Source: Lytechinus variegatus (Eukaryota > Echinodermata > Echinoidea > Temnopleuroida > Toxopneustidae). Taken from it: a stretch of DNA of 64,000 nucleotides. Position 1 is the first letter of the stretch. Each line of letters starts with the position of its first letter. The notes beneath the pieces were generated by a model. It saw only the letters and a program-made list of their open reading frames with translations. It made no database searches and had not been told where the DNA came from. The position numbers were made by a program, and so were the translations under genes. Shown here one piece after another: positions 1-10,694 of the stretch. The stretch is from positions 6,058,501 to 6,122,500 of the forward strand of contig NC_054757.1 in the NCBI RefSeq assembly GCF_018143015.1, written 5' to 3'.

Positions 1-664
1 AATAAAAAACAGACTTTTGTACAGTGTAGAAGACTTCTAAAATTCAAAATCCTCCATGTTCTACTGATATATCGAAATGTGAAAATGTTATGTCTCATTG
101 CCTTTTAGAGAGCAAACCTGATCGATAAAACGGACCTTCCTCTCAAAAAATATGAAATAATTTCATTTATGGATATTAGATCATGTTAATAACTATATAC
201 TCATTACAATTATTTAAATACATTGATGACAGGTCAATATTCGTAGCATGTTATCTGAAATTTGACTTTACTAACCTTTAAAAGTAAAACATAAAAAACG
301 CCGAAGTATCTCATCATCTTGCTACCATTTTTATGACGGGTCTGTTTTGTGTTGTTGTACGTTGTTCTCTTTTTGATAACAGGCGAGAAAAGATTTCGGT
401 CTTATTGAAGCCCTATATGCACCCCCCAAACAAAAACCACACATTAAGAACAATAACGATATAATAATGAATGAATTAACTACTTAATAAATAAATAGAC
501 AAATAAATATATATATAAATGGATAGATAGATAGATAGATAGAAAGATAGATAGATGATAAATAGATAAATAAATGATGATTGAAAAAATGATATACTAT
601 AAGTTTTCATGTAAGTAAATGAATTGAAATCAATTACAAAAATAAATGTACGACCATTAAAAAA
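1..664. other. Left flank outside the duplication, no gene seen
   Basis: AT-rich sequence with no convincing exon or RNA gene. It has no counterpart before copy B, so the duplicated unit begins immediately after it. Its only clear feature is a short GATA tract. Confidence 0.6.
522..560. repeat. GATA microsatellite
   Basis: Tandem GATA units with one interruption (GAAA), continuing into degenerate ATAAATA sequence. The complementary CTAT repeat closes both duplicated units far downstream. Confidence 0.85.
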
Positions 665-2721
665 GTGATAATTTGTGTATGCTTGTATAATCTCAAGATA
701 ATGGATATGACATTTTTAGGCTAACCGGAATGCTTCGATAGATGGCGCTCTTAACACCTGATTTATGAAGAGTTTTGTGCAGAGTTAAGCAACAGTTAAT
801 CCAAATTTAATTTACCTTCCATCACATACGGTAAAGGGTTTTCCCGACTTTCAATCCATTCAAGTTCTTGCATGTGCTTGATCTTGGAAAGTATTTTTCA
901 GAGGTCCCCTCCATTTCCACACTATTTAGGTCTAAATAAAGTTGTTTGTGTAATTCATTGTATTATGTTGCATAGTACTGCGTTGGATAAATAAATTTCT
1001 TGGATGTTTTTCCCCGATGCAACGATTGTAATAGTGTTTTGTATAAAAATCATAATAAAAATTACATAAAAAGGGAGGTTCAAACCTCGGTCTGCATGAA
1101 TTCGTTACTTCTTCCATTTGTAGTTATGATTAGGCGCACGCCACAGGTGGCATTCATGAGCCCGATAAATAGTTCCGAGGGCAAAAGGAGATATTGTACG
1201 CAACGTATTCTTAAGATTTTTAACTTGATACAGCTGATTGACAAAAGCGTGTTCATATGATTCCCATCTAGCACTGATTCTAGGATCATGGACAGTCGCT
1301 GAACATTGTCAATTTGGGGACGTCACTAAGGTGTCGGAAGCTACTTCGACTGGCGGAGGAATTAGTGCCATTTTACAGCTTTAGGTTATGGATGAGATCT
1401 CGTCATAAGATGATTTCATAAAATAATGTCGATTTGTTTTCGAAATGAGACGGTTGACATACCCTTTTCTGGTCAGATATGAAATTTCGGATATTCCTAT
1501 CTACGTGTAGGAATTATTATTCCATCTACTTCCATCCATATTATTTTATGATTTATTTCTCAATGCTTATTAACACACTTATCAATGGGGTAAACGTTGA
1601 CGCTCGTATTACCCACAACACGCATTTGCATTTGAAGGCTACAGATGGCGCTATACCAATATAGTTATCGTTCATGATGATCTTTAAAGGGAAACACTAG
1701 GCTGAAGTTAACATTATTTAAAAAGTAAAATCAGACGAACAAAAACTGAAAGTTTAATCAGATTCAGACAAGGAAGAACAAACTTATGACATTATAAGTT
1801 TTCGCATTACTTCGATTTAAAATTCTATGCATTTATTCGATTGGTAAGATGATGATGTCATATCCTCACTTTCTTTTGAATTTTATTATATCAAATTATA
1901 GTCATTCTTATTTTGTCCACCAAGAACGAAAACATTGACTTGACCTCTGATTAAATGAATAAGATCATAATTGCTTCGACTTATTTTCTTACCGTCAGAG
2001 ACATATATCATACACAAATGTGTGAAGATATGAAATCAATTATAATTTCATGTGATAACATACGAAAAAAGAACTGGAGATATTACATGGTTAGCTATCC
2101 TATCGCACATTTTGGATTTGTATAGCGCACGTATCCACCTTGGCAGGTGCTCATGTACATGCAAATGATTTCTGTTTATTTTTATGTAATTATCTAAAGA
2201 CGGCAGTACCCCTTTAATTATGAGTTTTATGATCAGACATTGAACTTTTATTGTAAATCAAAATAATGCAACAGACATTCTCGAGGGCAAAGGCCAGTGC
2301 ACTCCAATAGCAACTGAATTGAAATGAATAAAAAAAAACACACACGCGTAATGCTGGAAAACCAACTATACACGTACAATGGTCTTATTCAAAATAAATC
2401 AGTCGTTTTCGCTACTGAATCGCACAAGCATATATGAGAACCCACAAATGACATCAATGATGTGGAATCAACATGAGATTTTACTATAGTTAACTATATA
2501 TAACAGCCGATTTCTTAACTTATTAAGTTAGACCAAGCACCCGGGGATATTGTAAGGACATTTTGTCATCGTATGAAAATGATTGATTCTCCTTTTTCTC
2601 TTCAAGCGCGAGATGAAACTTGTCGATATCAAAAATTCCATTCTGAAAAAGGGACCATTTCATTATTAGGAAGTCATAAAACTGTTACGTGATTTACATT
2701 AGCGTACCTACGGGGTGGTGG

Positions 2722-2900
2722 GGGCATACTACCCCCCCCCCCCGTGACGAGTCACAACCAATGCAAGGGACGTATCCTTTAGTTGTGTTTGAAGACCCTT
2801 TTTTTTGCTTGTCAAAATTTTTGTGGTACGAAATCCCTTAGTTGTGGTTGAGTCGTGATGACGGTGTCAAACATTCTGATGTGTAGGAAGGGCAATTTCT
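2722..2900. repeat. Poly-C-associated dispersed repeat
   Basis: A G-rich/poly-C core is followed by 'gaagaccctttttttt' and 'gtcaaaatttttgtggtacg'. Related words recur in the 3' UTRs of P450-A (about 10216-10325) and P450-B, and the tail 'gtcgtgatgacggtgtcaaa' recurs in intron 3 near 5685. These look like fragments of one unidentified interspersed family. The copy B counterpart is near 22340-22520. Confidence 0.5.
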
Positions 2901-3297
2901 CAGAGCGAGCGAGCTACAAAAAAATACCTTTTAAAATGAGAATGTAATTTAGTGGCTGATAAACATAACTTCCATGAAATGATTTTACATTTCACCCCCT
3001 TTCCCTTCCATTTCCCCATCTCCATTTTTCTACCCCCCCCCCCCCCCGATACATACCCCAGTAGTGGAGCAAAATGGAAAACCTTGGAGAAAAAGGTGGA
3101 CTACGTCCACGAAAACCATTCCACGTCACCCCATGTTGAAACAGGGAAATCTTCGATTTGATTTGTGATGTAATATTTGCTTGAAGTCATGGGATTTATC
3201 GCTATGCTTATGCAATACTAACACTGCTTTGTACGACAAGAAGGTCGATTAGTAATAAACGGATCAGTAATTCCTCATAATACACAGCTAGTATAAC

Positions 3298-3303
3298 CAC
3301 GTG
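3298..3303. promoter_or_regulatory. E-box CACGTG upstream of P450-A
   Basis: A palindromic CACGTG lies about 200 bp before the start codon and is kept in copy B (near 22933). Such sites bind bHLH-type factors in animals, but a six-base match alone is weak evidence of regulation. Confidence 0.25.
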
Positions 3304-3502
3304 AGTATAACTCATACACCGCGGCGCCGGGTGTACGTATTCTGGGAGTATCAATCAACGGAGCAGGCAGTACAGGAGTTGACGCCACTCTCCAGGTTCT
3401 GCATACGATAGATCTACCCCTTGATTGTAGCACAACTGATTCTTACCCAATACTTATTTTATCATTCTGATCGACACCAATCAGTGACAGGTTGACACCA
3501 TC

Positions 3503-6500
3503 ATGATAGACCTTCTTGGTGATTCAAGCTTACCACAGGTCAATGGATTGACCATCACAGCTACACTTGGAGTTGCAGCCATCTCTCTGGCCTTATGGAC
3601 GATAGTCAGACCTAGGAACTTCCCTCCCGGACCCAGAGGATTCCCTCTGGTTGGAAGTCTTTTCTGTAAGTGCAATCTCTTATTTTATGGATAGGGAACA
3701 TGTTATGCTGTACTGTTTAATTCATCCCCACCCTTCTGAATAGATTTTTTATGAATATATGTTGTTAAGTTTTTTTTAATCCTTACAAGTATCTCATCTC
3801 ATTCTGGTGGTTTTCTTAGCTTTATGATGCTTCTTAGAGTTCACTAGAATCCCGATTGGCCTTAGATGTGTACGGCTTTAGAAATTAACTGTATTGAATA
3901 TCATTTGACAGCCTAACAGGATAAGCGAAATCACTGTCCCAATATTGAAAATACTTTTCTCACTGCTCGCCCGTCTTTTGCTATCTCCATCTTTCCCACC
4001 CCGCTCTTTCTTTCCATAGGTCTGTATCTGTATGTCTCTCTCTAGCTGCACCGTCTGTCTCTATTTGTCTCCCTCACTTTCTCTTTCTCAACGTTGCTAA
4101 CGCATTTTGCCAGAAATATGTTATCATAATGATAACCCCAAACAACTAAAGCAATAATTTTGGTTTAGTGCACACGTTTATCTTTTGATGTTGGGCGGGG
4201 GTGTACCAGGTAATGTACGGGCAGGAGGTTGTTGGGCTTTCGGCGATGACAGTATACGAGTCTAGTTTTCGATACTGAATGCATCTCACATTGCTTTATT
4301 TTTTAGCATTTAATGACAGCATGGAGAAGATTTTCCCGGCCTGGATAAAGCAGTACGGTGACATCTTTGCCTTCAAGTTGGGTGAACATTGGATGGTCGT
4401 CTTAAACCATCAGGAGGTCATCAAGGAGGCTCTTCTCAAGCAGGGTGTCCAATTTGCAGGCCGGCCAAGATTCCCATCAGGTAAAGAAAGAGTACAGGCC
4501 TAGACCTAAGCAATCAATGTAAATGTAAAAAATTGTATGAAAAGATATTCGTCAATTAATGTCAATGCATGGTCGGCGCCAAAGGTAAGGGGGAAAAGGG
4601 GATGAACGCCTCCTATTAATTTTAAGATGAGGAAAAAATGGGGGGAAAATTAGGAGAAAAGGGACAAGAAACAGAGAATGGAAGAAAGAATGAAGTATGG
4701 TATAAAAGGGAGTTGTCTGGGTAGTGTAACTCTAAGATACTCTTATAGGAAAAATATATGGTGTAACTTATAGGATCGATACTATCAATTCATTCCAGGG
4801 GCCTATTGCATAAAACTTTTTACCTGAGAAAACTTAGGTTGTTTTTACCGGAGATTTTGCCCTGTGTTAAAGTCAATGGGAGAAATCAGACTAACCTTAG
4901 TCTTCAGTTTTTACCAGAGTTTTCTCAGGTAAAAGGTTTTATGCAACAGGCCCCAGGTCATGAAAAAAATCATAAGAATGAAAGTGAACTCGCATTTCCA
5001 TTTTACAGATATTGTTTATTGTAAATTATTTTAATACAGTATCTTATTTTACCCCAATTTCATTATGGTGTCTTTCAATACATTTCGATATGTTTTTGCT
5101 TTCTTTTAAAATATCGGCATACACAAACGCGGATTTGAAAATACCTGACAGAGAGAATTGATTTATTTATTGGTTTTATTCATTTTATACTACAGGGTAG
5201 GCCTGTTCAGTTATGCAAAATTGCTCTCCGAAGGCGCCTTGCAGTTTAACAAATAATTCAAAATCTAGCAAATCAATGTATGTAACATATAATATAGTAA
5301 AATCTGAAAAGATTATATACATAGAGTGAAATCAACATTTACTCATGGAATCATTACATTTACATCAAGTTATTCAGTGTAATTACATGTATGACAGTCA
5401 AAATTTTAATGATTTACAGTGTTTTTTTAATGCATGGAGGGACGTGCATTTTTTGTATCACAAGGGAGAGAATTGAATAGGACGGCAGCAACATATTCAA
5501 AAGATTTTCTTTTATAATCTGATAATGACGATAATGACGAATTTCTTTCGTCTTTGCAGGTGCTTTATTTTCCGATGGATACAAAGATATCGCTCTCGGA
5601 ATGTACGATGATACTTGGAGAATGCATCGTAAACTAGGACACACAGCTCTGAGGTTAGTTTAGGACCATATGATTGTCATGAAGTCGTGATGACTATGTC
5701 AAACATTCTGTTGTATAGGAAGTGTCGTGGGTCTAGATCTAAGGGGCAGATGATTTGCGCAGATCCATGTTTTTACAAAAGGGGAGGCACATAATCAGGA
5801 GAGATTCTGCAGCGGGTGGGGGCACTTTTGACAAGCAAAAAACAAAGATCTAAATCGCAAAAAAAGTGATTTGTCTTTACGAAGAGAATGGCGAGCAAAC
5901 ATAAAGTTTATTTCCAAAATGTTCTTTATATCCTTCAGAAACAATCCGAAGAGAGAGAGAGAATAAAAACACACATAAAAAGTCATCATTTCAGATAGGG
6001 TTGGCCTTTTATCCTCAATAAAGAGGGGAAGGTTCACACATTGTGTACCCCCCCCCACCCACGGGGCCTGGGGCCGTTTTATAAAGCTGTTCGTTAGTTA
6101 ATATAACAGTGACTTTAAGAACGACTGGTGATCCTTTCTTGTGGTAAATAATTTTCACCATTTAATATTCATTGACGATGGTTTAGAGCGTAAGGAAAGG
6201 TTCACTGGTCGCTCCTAACTTACGATTGGCTTTATGAAACACCCCCAGCTTCTGTCGCGGGGCGTAGTGGTGCGTTTTAACTGCCTCGAATATTATTATT
6301 ATTATCATTATTACCATTATTATTATCATCATTGTTATTTTATTATCATTACAATGATAATAATAATTATTAGTATTATCATCATTATCATAGTAACTAT
6401 TATTATTATCATTATTATTATTAATATTATTATTATTATTATCATTTTATTATCATAATTATTACTACTATCATTATTCAGCCTCCTCAACATCATCAAC

Positions 6501-9500
6501 GTTATATTAACATTATTATTATCATGATCATGGTTATTGTCGTCGTCACGATGGTTGAATTGTTCTTTCAGGCACTTCGCTACAGGAGAAGCCCTCCACA
6601 AGCTTCTCTCATCCGCTTTCCCCAAGTTGAAAGTTGAGGTTGAAAAGACACTAGGTCAACCAGTCGATCCAAAAAGCTTCATCTCACTTCTCCTGAACAA
6701 CATCTTCTCTGAGATGTGCTTCGGAAAGAGGTTTGTTATCAATTTTTGAAGAAATTAAAATGTAATTGTAATTGTATAGAGTGAACAGATCTCTAGAGTT
6801 GAGCTATAAGTTCGTGAAATATGGCTCCTGGCGTACAAAGTTAGGGGTCAAATTTGACATTTGACATTAACATCGGGTGAAGACTAGACGTCAAACCCAA
6901 TGTACGTGTCAAGCAGTCATATGAAATGAGTGAATCAAATCTCTATACCTCAGACTCTTGCATTGTACACCTTACGAAAACTAAAGCAAGAGGACCAGAA
7001 GAACATGGTATATTTTTGTTCAGTTCAAATATTCTTAAGAGGATTACTGTCAAAAGAAACGCTTTCATTTCATGATCGTAGTGTATTAGTGAATACACTG
7101 AACTGGAACGGTCCTAATATGGAGCCTTGAGGGCCGCTTGGCGAGAGGTTCTATTTTCAGAATTTCAGTTGATAAAAAGTCTTAAACATTACTTTTGATT
7201 CTACCACGAGTTTCATCATGGTTTATTCATTGTTGGTATTGGCACATTGATCGTGTCTGAATATTTTTCGTAGGTCAGATACCCGGGTCAGATATTTGGT
7301 CTTCCCACTGCTTTTTAAACCGCCCTTGTTTTGGGTTAACTGACCCTTTACTTTCCTCACTCTTTCCAATATAGTTTCGACATGCATGACCCGAAGATCC
7401 TCGAGTTCATGAAGATCTCTGATGATATGAATCTAGAGGTGGGTCTAGGGTTTCCTGAGGATATATACTCATTTCTAAAGTACGTTCCTTCAAAAAAGCG
7501 TGGCGTTGTCCTGGGATTGATGAATAGGATGAGGGATATTGTCGTCGACCAGATCGCAGATCACAAAGAACAGCATATAAAAGGTAATATCATAATTTTG
7601 TATTCAACATTCGGAAATAATGGAAGTAATTAATAATAATAACGATGATATAAAATGAACATAAAATAATTGTAATAAGTGCAATCGTGCAATTTTACAA
7701 AGTAATTACTAGCTTCCTTAATGGGTTGCCTTTGGTTTGACGAAGAAGATTTGTATGTTTCATTTTCATTGGGTAAAGTTATATCGTCATCTGGTTAACA
7801 TTATTATCATCAATATTTGTTAAATACATGATTTTTAGGTGAAGTGACTGACATCTATCATCTGCTACTTGATGCCCAGGAGAAAGCTATTGAGGAAGAT
7901 AAGAACCTGGAGAAACTAAGCGATGATCGCATCCTCTGGACTATCATGGATATTTTCAGTGGTTAGTATTGACCGGAAGTTAAGTTGTGGGGCGTGTGAC
8001 GGTGTGTATGTGTGTGGGTGTGTGTGTGTGTGATTGAGCCATTAACAAACGTGCAATCATCTGATATAATCATTTATTCGGTGACCCACTGTTAGCGTCA
8101 CCATCCGAAAGACGTGACCAGAGCTCGAACTTTGAACCTCTGCATGAAGTTGTGACATACCTGTGTAGCTTGGATTACAGGCGCACGCCACAGCGCCCAG
8201 TGGATTGATCTTTTAAACAGGTTTCGAATCCCAGCCATGGCGTAATATTTAACATTATATGCTGCGCTCAGCCCAGGTTGATGCAAGTGGGTATCTTGCA
8301 GAAATAAAATGGAAGAGACTTTCCCTCTGAACTACAGTCACATTGTTTGATTAGAAAAATGTAAAACTAAGTGTTTGCATGTTAACAGATGAATGTATTT
8401 AACATATTTTATGATTATTTTATTGTTTGTAAAAAAAAGCTGTTTTTATGTCTTTGTCTTTCTTTTTTTTTCAGCTGGTATCCAAACATCCACAGACACC
8501 CTCTACTGGGCTTTGGCGATGGTCACCGAACACCCCGAAATCGCTGAGAAGATCAGAAATGAAATCGATCGTGTGATAGGGCGTGATCGTGTCCCCATGA
8601 TCGAGGATCGCGGAACCATACCGTACACGGAGGCAACGGTTTATGAAGTGTTGCGTTATTCAAGCTTAGCACCTGTTCTCATCCCCCACGCCACGACTTC
8701 TGATACTACTTTGCGTAAGTACAGTTTTTATGTTCAGCAAAAATGTTCCACGAGCCTTTCACAAGCGGGCATAACTTTAAATGATCTGTATTGTGTCGTC
8801 CAATGAGAGTGATTTAGATAGAGGACTGACAATCTTTCCTCAAGCGTTCAATGAATTCTCTCCTTTTTTGATTGCAGGAGGTTACAGTATCCCCAAAGGC
8901 ACTACGGTGATGATGAACGTCTTCTCCATGCATTTTGATCCACGAGAATGGAAAGATCCCGAGAACTTCTGCCCGGGTATGTCCTCTAATAGAAAAATTC
9001 CCTTCTTGACATGTGCCTTTAAGCTTGCATGGTCCAGGGGTATTCGTTATAACGTTACTAACAAAGGTTACCCTTTTTTATTTTGCATTAAGACTAGTGT
9101 TCAGGGGCCCGTTGCAGAAAGAGTTGCAATCGATCGCAACTCTAAAAATCATGCGCAACTTGATTTTCAACCAATCAACAGCGCGCATTTGGGACTTGCG
9201 TTTGATTTTTTGACTTGCGTTTAAACGCAACTCTTTCTGCAACGGGCCCCTGTACACTTAAAAATAAGCATTCCCATCAGCTATTTACTACGCCCTGATT
9301 TCGTGTAAAACTATACACAAGAGCTATATAAGAATAATAGTGGTCCGAATAAGAAGCCATGTGGTGCGCCATACTTCGAGAATGATATGTCAGACTTTTA
9401 ATATTGACTTATGTTAATATTTGATGTTGGACAACATCTTGAAATGATAGAATTATAACTGTATCATCATTTTCAGAGCATTTTCTTTCGGAAGACGGCT

Positions 9501-10195
9501 CAATCCGTGAGCATCCACCGAGCTTTATGCCGTTTGGAGCTGGCCGTCGAGGATGTCTCGGGGAAGCCGTGGCCAAGGCCGATCTATTCCTCATCTTTAC
9601 CTGGTTCATGCAGAACTATACCTTCAGCAAGGTGATATACTCTCATATTCTTCCTCACACATTTCATTGTGTTTAAGTCTAATCATACCGTTAAAACTGC
9701 AACAGTATTCATTGAGATAAATCCTTGAAGCAATTTTTATGATGTGTGACATAAGCAAAAACATTTTCCAGCAAAACAAAATGAACGCACTAAGCAAAAC
9801 TTTAAAATGTCATAACTTTCTTATTTTACATCCGATTTCGATGAAATTTTCAGCGTTTTGCTAGTTTGATTTTCTCTATTTATTCAAATCAACATTTTTC
9901 TGGGGTGGACTTGACCTTTAAGTTATACATCCAGTTGCATCGTTCTGTTTGGAACTGGTGAGACTGTTGTTTAACTTCCTATTACTTGGCTTGTCCGTCG
10001 ACTTGTTGGACCTTTCCCACGTTGTATACCCTCTTTTGTGACCTGAGTTTATATTTGAGGACGTTAATGGTTATTTCTTTCTATTTTTATCAGGTTCCTG
10101 GCAAAGAAAGTGAGAGCCTCACCAACATGATCCCCAAGTCTGCTGCGGGAAGGGTCCTTCTTCCGTATGAGATAGTGATGAACAAGCGGGAATGA
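3503..10195 (+). CDS. Cytochrome P450, CYP2-like (P450-A), 10 exons, intact
   Basis: Reconstructed exons: 3503-3665, 4307-4480, 5560-5653, 6572-6730, 7375-7583, 7839-7961, 8475-8714, 8878-8976, 9477-9631, 10094-10195, all with GT-AG introns. They total 1518 bp, 505 residues plus stop, normal for a microsomal P450. Visible marks are a hydrophobic N-terminal anchor (about residues 16-35), hinge PPGPRG (41-46), WxxxR (W132/R136), I-helix AGIQTS (308-313), ExxR (365-368), PEHF in place of PERF (420-423), and heme loop FGAGRRGCLG (440-449) with ligand Cys447. Enzymes of this type sit on the ER membrane and oxygenate small hydrophobic substrates using electrons from P450 reductase; the substrate here is unknown. 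Clan-2 (CYP2/CYP1/CYP17-like) placement is by motif. Gln311 replaces the usual acidic residue of the I-helix. The start is the first in-frame ATG, giving the expected anchor. The protein is identical to P450-B. Confidence 0.92.
4796..4955. mobile_element. MITE-like inverted-repeat element in P450-A intron 2
   Basis: Begins caggggcctattgcataaaa and ends with its near-perfect complement (ttttatgcaacaggcccc). The inverted arms extend into 'acctgagaaaact', with a short centre and no coding capacity. The target duplication is not clear. The copy B equivalent is at about 24431-24590. Confidence 0.8.
6070..6246. mobile_element. MITE-like element, 'ggggccgtttTataaagctg' family
   Basis: The left end (gtttTataaagctgttcgtt) pairs with the right end (tttatgaaacaccccc), and the arms carry 'agaacgactggtgatccttt' and its complement. 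Related elements lie at 52284-52470 and 57135-57884. No coding capacity; it sits in intron 3. Confidence 0.75.
6291..6533. repeat. (ATT)n/(ATC)n low-complexity tract before exon 4
   Basis: Imperfect ATT repeats interspersed with ATC, ending about 40 bp upstream of the exon 4 acceptor. The copy B tract (25930-26172) differs by a 3-bp unit, as expected for slippage. Long Ile/Tyr- and Asn/Asp-rich ORFs across it are artefacts. Confidence 0.9.
8181..8290 (+). mobile_element. tRNA-derived SINE fragment in P450-A intron 6
   Basis: Contains a tRNA-like B-box region (ggtttcgaatcccagccatg) followed by 'gcgtaat', the same junction seen in the minus-strand SINEs at 13500-13630 and 49720-49950. Only the head and start of the body remain. 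Copy B equivalent: 27819-27928. Confidence 0.6.
9102..9252. mobile_element. 151-bp TIR element in P450-A intron 8
   Basis: Perfect terminal inverted repeats of about 26 bp begin caggggcccgttgcagaaag. The CAGGG start fits hAT-type ends. The flanks agtgt/acact are themselves inverted, so the exact ends and any 8-bp target duplication are unresolved. No transposase. Copy B equivalent: 28740-28890. Confidence 0.85.
9790..9917. mobile_element. Partial arm of a TTAA-flanked element in P450-A intron 9
   Basis: Matches the right arm of the element at 57213-57804, including 'tgtcataactttcttatttt' and the terminus 'ggtggacttgacct' followed by TTAA. The left arm is missing, so this is a truncated copy. 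Copy B equivalent: 29428-29555. Confidence 0.75.
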
Positions 10196-10694
10196 GTAGA
10201 CACAGGACCACTAGCTATGGGTGGCGACGAGCCACCAGTGCCCCCCCCCCCCCCTCCTTTGAAGTTGAAGACCTTTTTTTTTTGCTTTTCAAATTTTTTG
10301 GCGGACGATTTTGCCCCCCCCCCCCCTGTAGAAAATCACGCATACATTCGTAATTCAGAAGCTTCGTTATTCCGAAGGTTCGGTTATTCCGACGGTTCGT
10401 ATTTCCGAAGGTTTGTAATTCCGAAGGTTCGTTAATCTGAAAACGAAAAATCCTAGGTACTGCACAGGACTATACTACGGCACGACATGTTCTCCTCCGT
10501 GAAAGGGTTGTTCATTGTACGATTCATATTCGATTTCAAGTCCTTACTCAAATTCGTATTTATTCATTTCCGACAGGAAAAAGATAATGATGCAAGATTG
10601 TTACCCTTTATCAAATTCGAGGGTATAATAATGATTTGATAATATCTTTGTATGTTCTTAAGCCACTGGCTGCCAATCATGTATTGTCAATAAA
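10196..10694 (+). promoter_or_regulatory. P450-A 3' UTR with AATAAA at 10689-10694
   Basis: The first AATAAA after the stop lies about 490 bp downstream and is conserved in copy B (30322-30327). The inferred 3' UTR carries a poly-C dispersed repeat fragment and then a 17-bp-unit minisatellite. No transcript evidence is available. Confidence 0.5.
10349..10437. repeat. Minisatellite in the 3' UTR, unit about 17 bp
   Basis: Five imperfect units of the type attccgaaggttcgtta. The duplicate at about 29979-30070 has scattered substitutions relative to this one. Confidence 0.8.

Larger units (their letters stand above)
665..3502 (+). other. 5' flank of P450-A, no other gene recognised
   Basis: About 2.8 kb of AT-rich sequence, almost identical to the flank of P450-B. 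Short ORFs on both strands lack splice or coding character. It includes poly-C tracts near 2741 and 3032 that differ in length between the copies. The promoter of P450-A should lie near its right end, but I see no clear TATA box. Confidence 0.55.

Noticed and set aside
1000..1664. Small ORFs upstream of P450-A (duplicated upstream of P450-B)
   Set aside because: Conserved only because the whole block is duplicated; no domain, splice or codon-use support.
3481..3675. Minus-strand ORF over exon 1 (also in copies B and C)
   Set aside because: Antisense shadow of the P450 exon; the plus-strand exon has the anchor, hinge and a matching splice donor.
6234..6625. Ile/Tyr-rich and Asn/Asp-rich ORFs (also at 25875-26263)
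   Set aside because: Translations of an (ATT)n/(ATC)n tract; only the end after 6572 is real exon 4 sequence.
8151..8200. Resemblance of 'ggattacaggcgcacgcca' to primate Alu, raising contamination
   Set aside because: The match is short, lies in a tRNA-like SINE head, and both sides continue as host intron shared by copies A and B.
10349..10437. CRISPR-like array
   Set aside because: Contiguous degenerate 17-bp units without spacers, in an animal 3' UTR.
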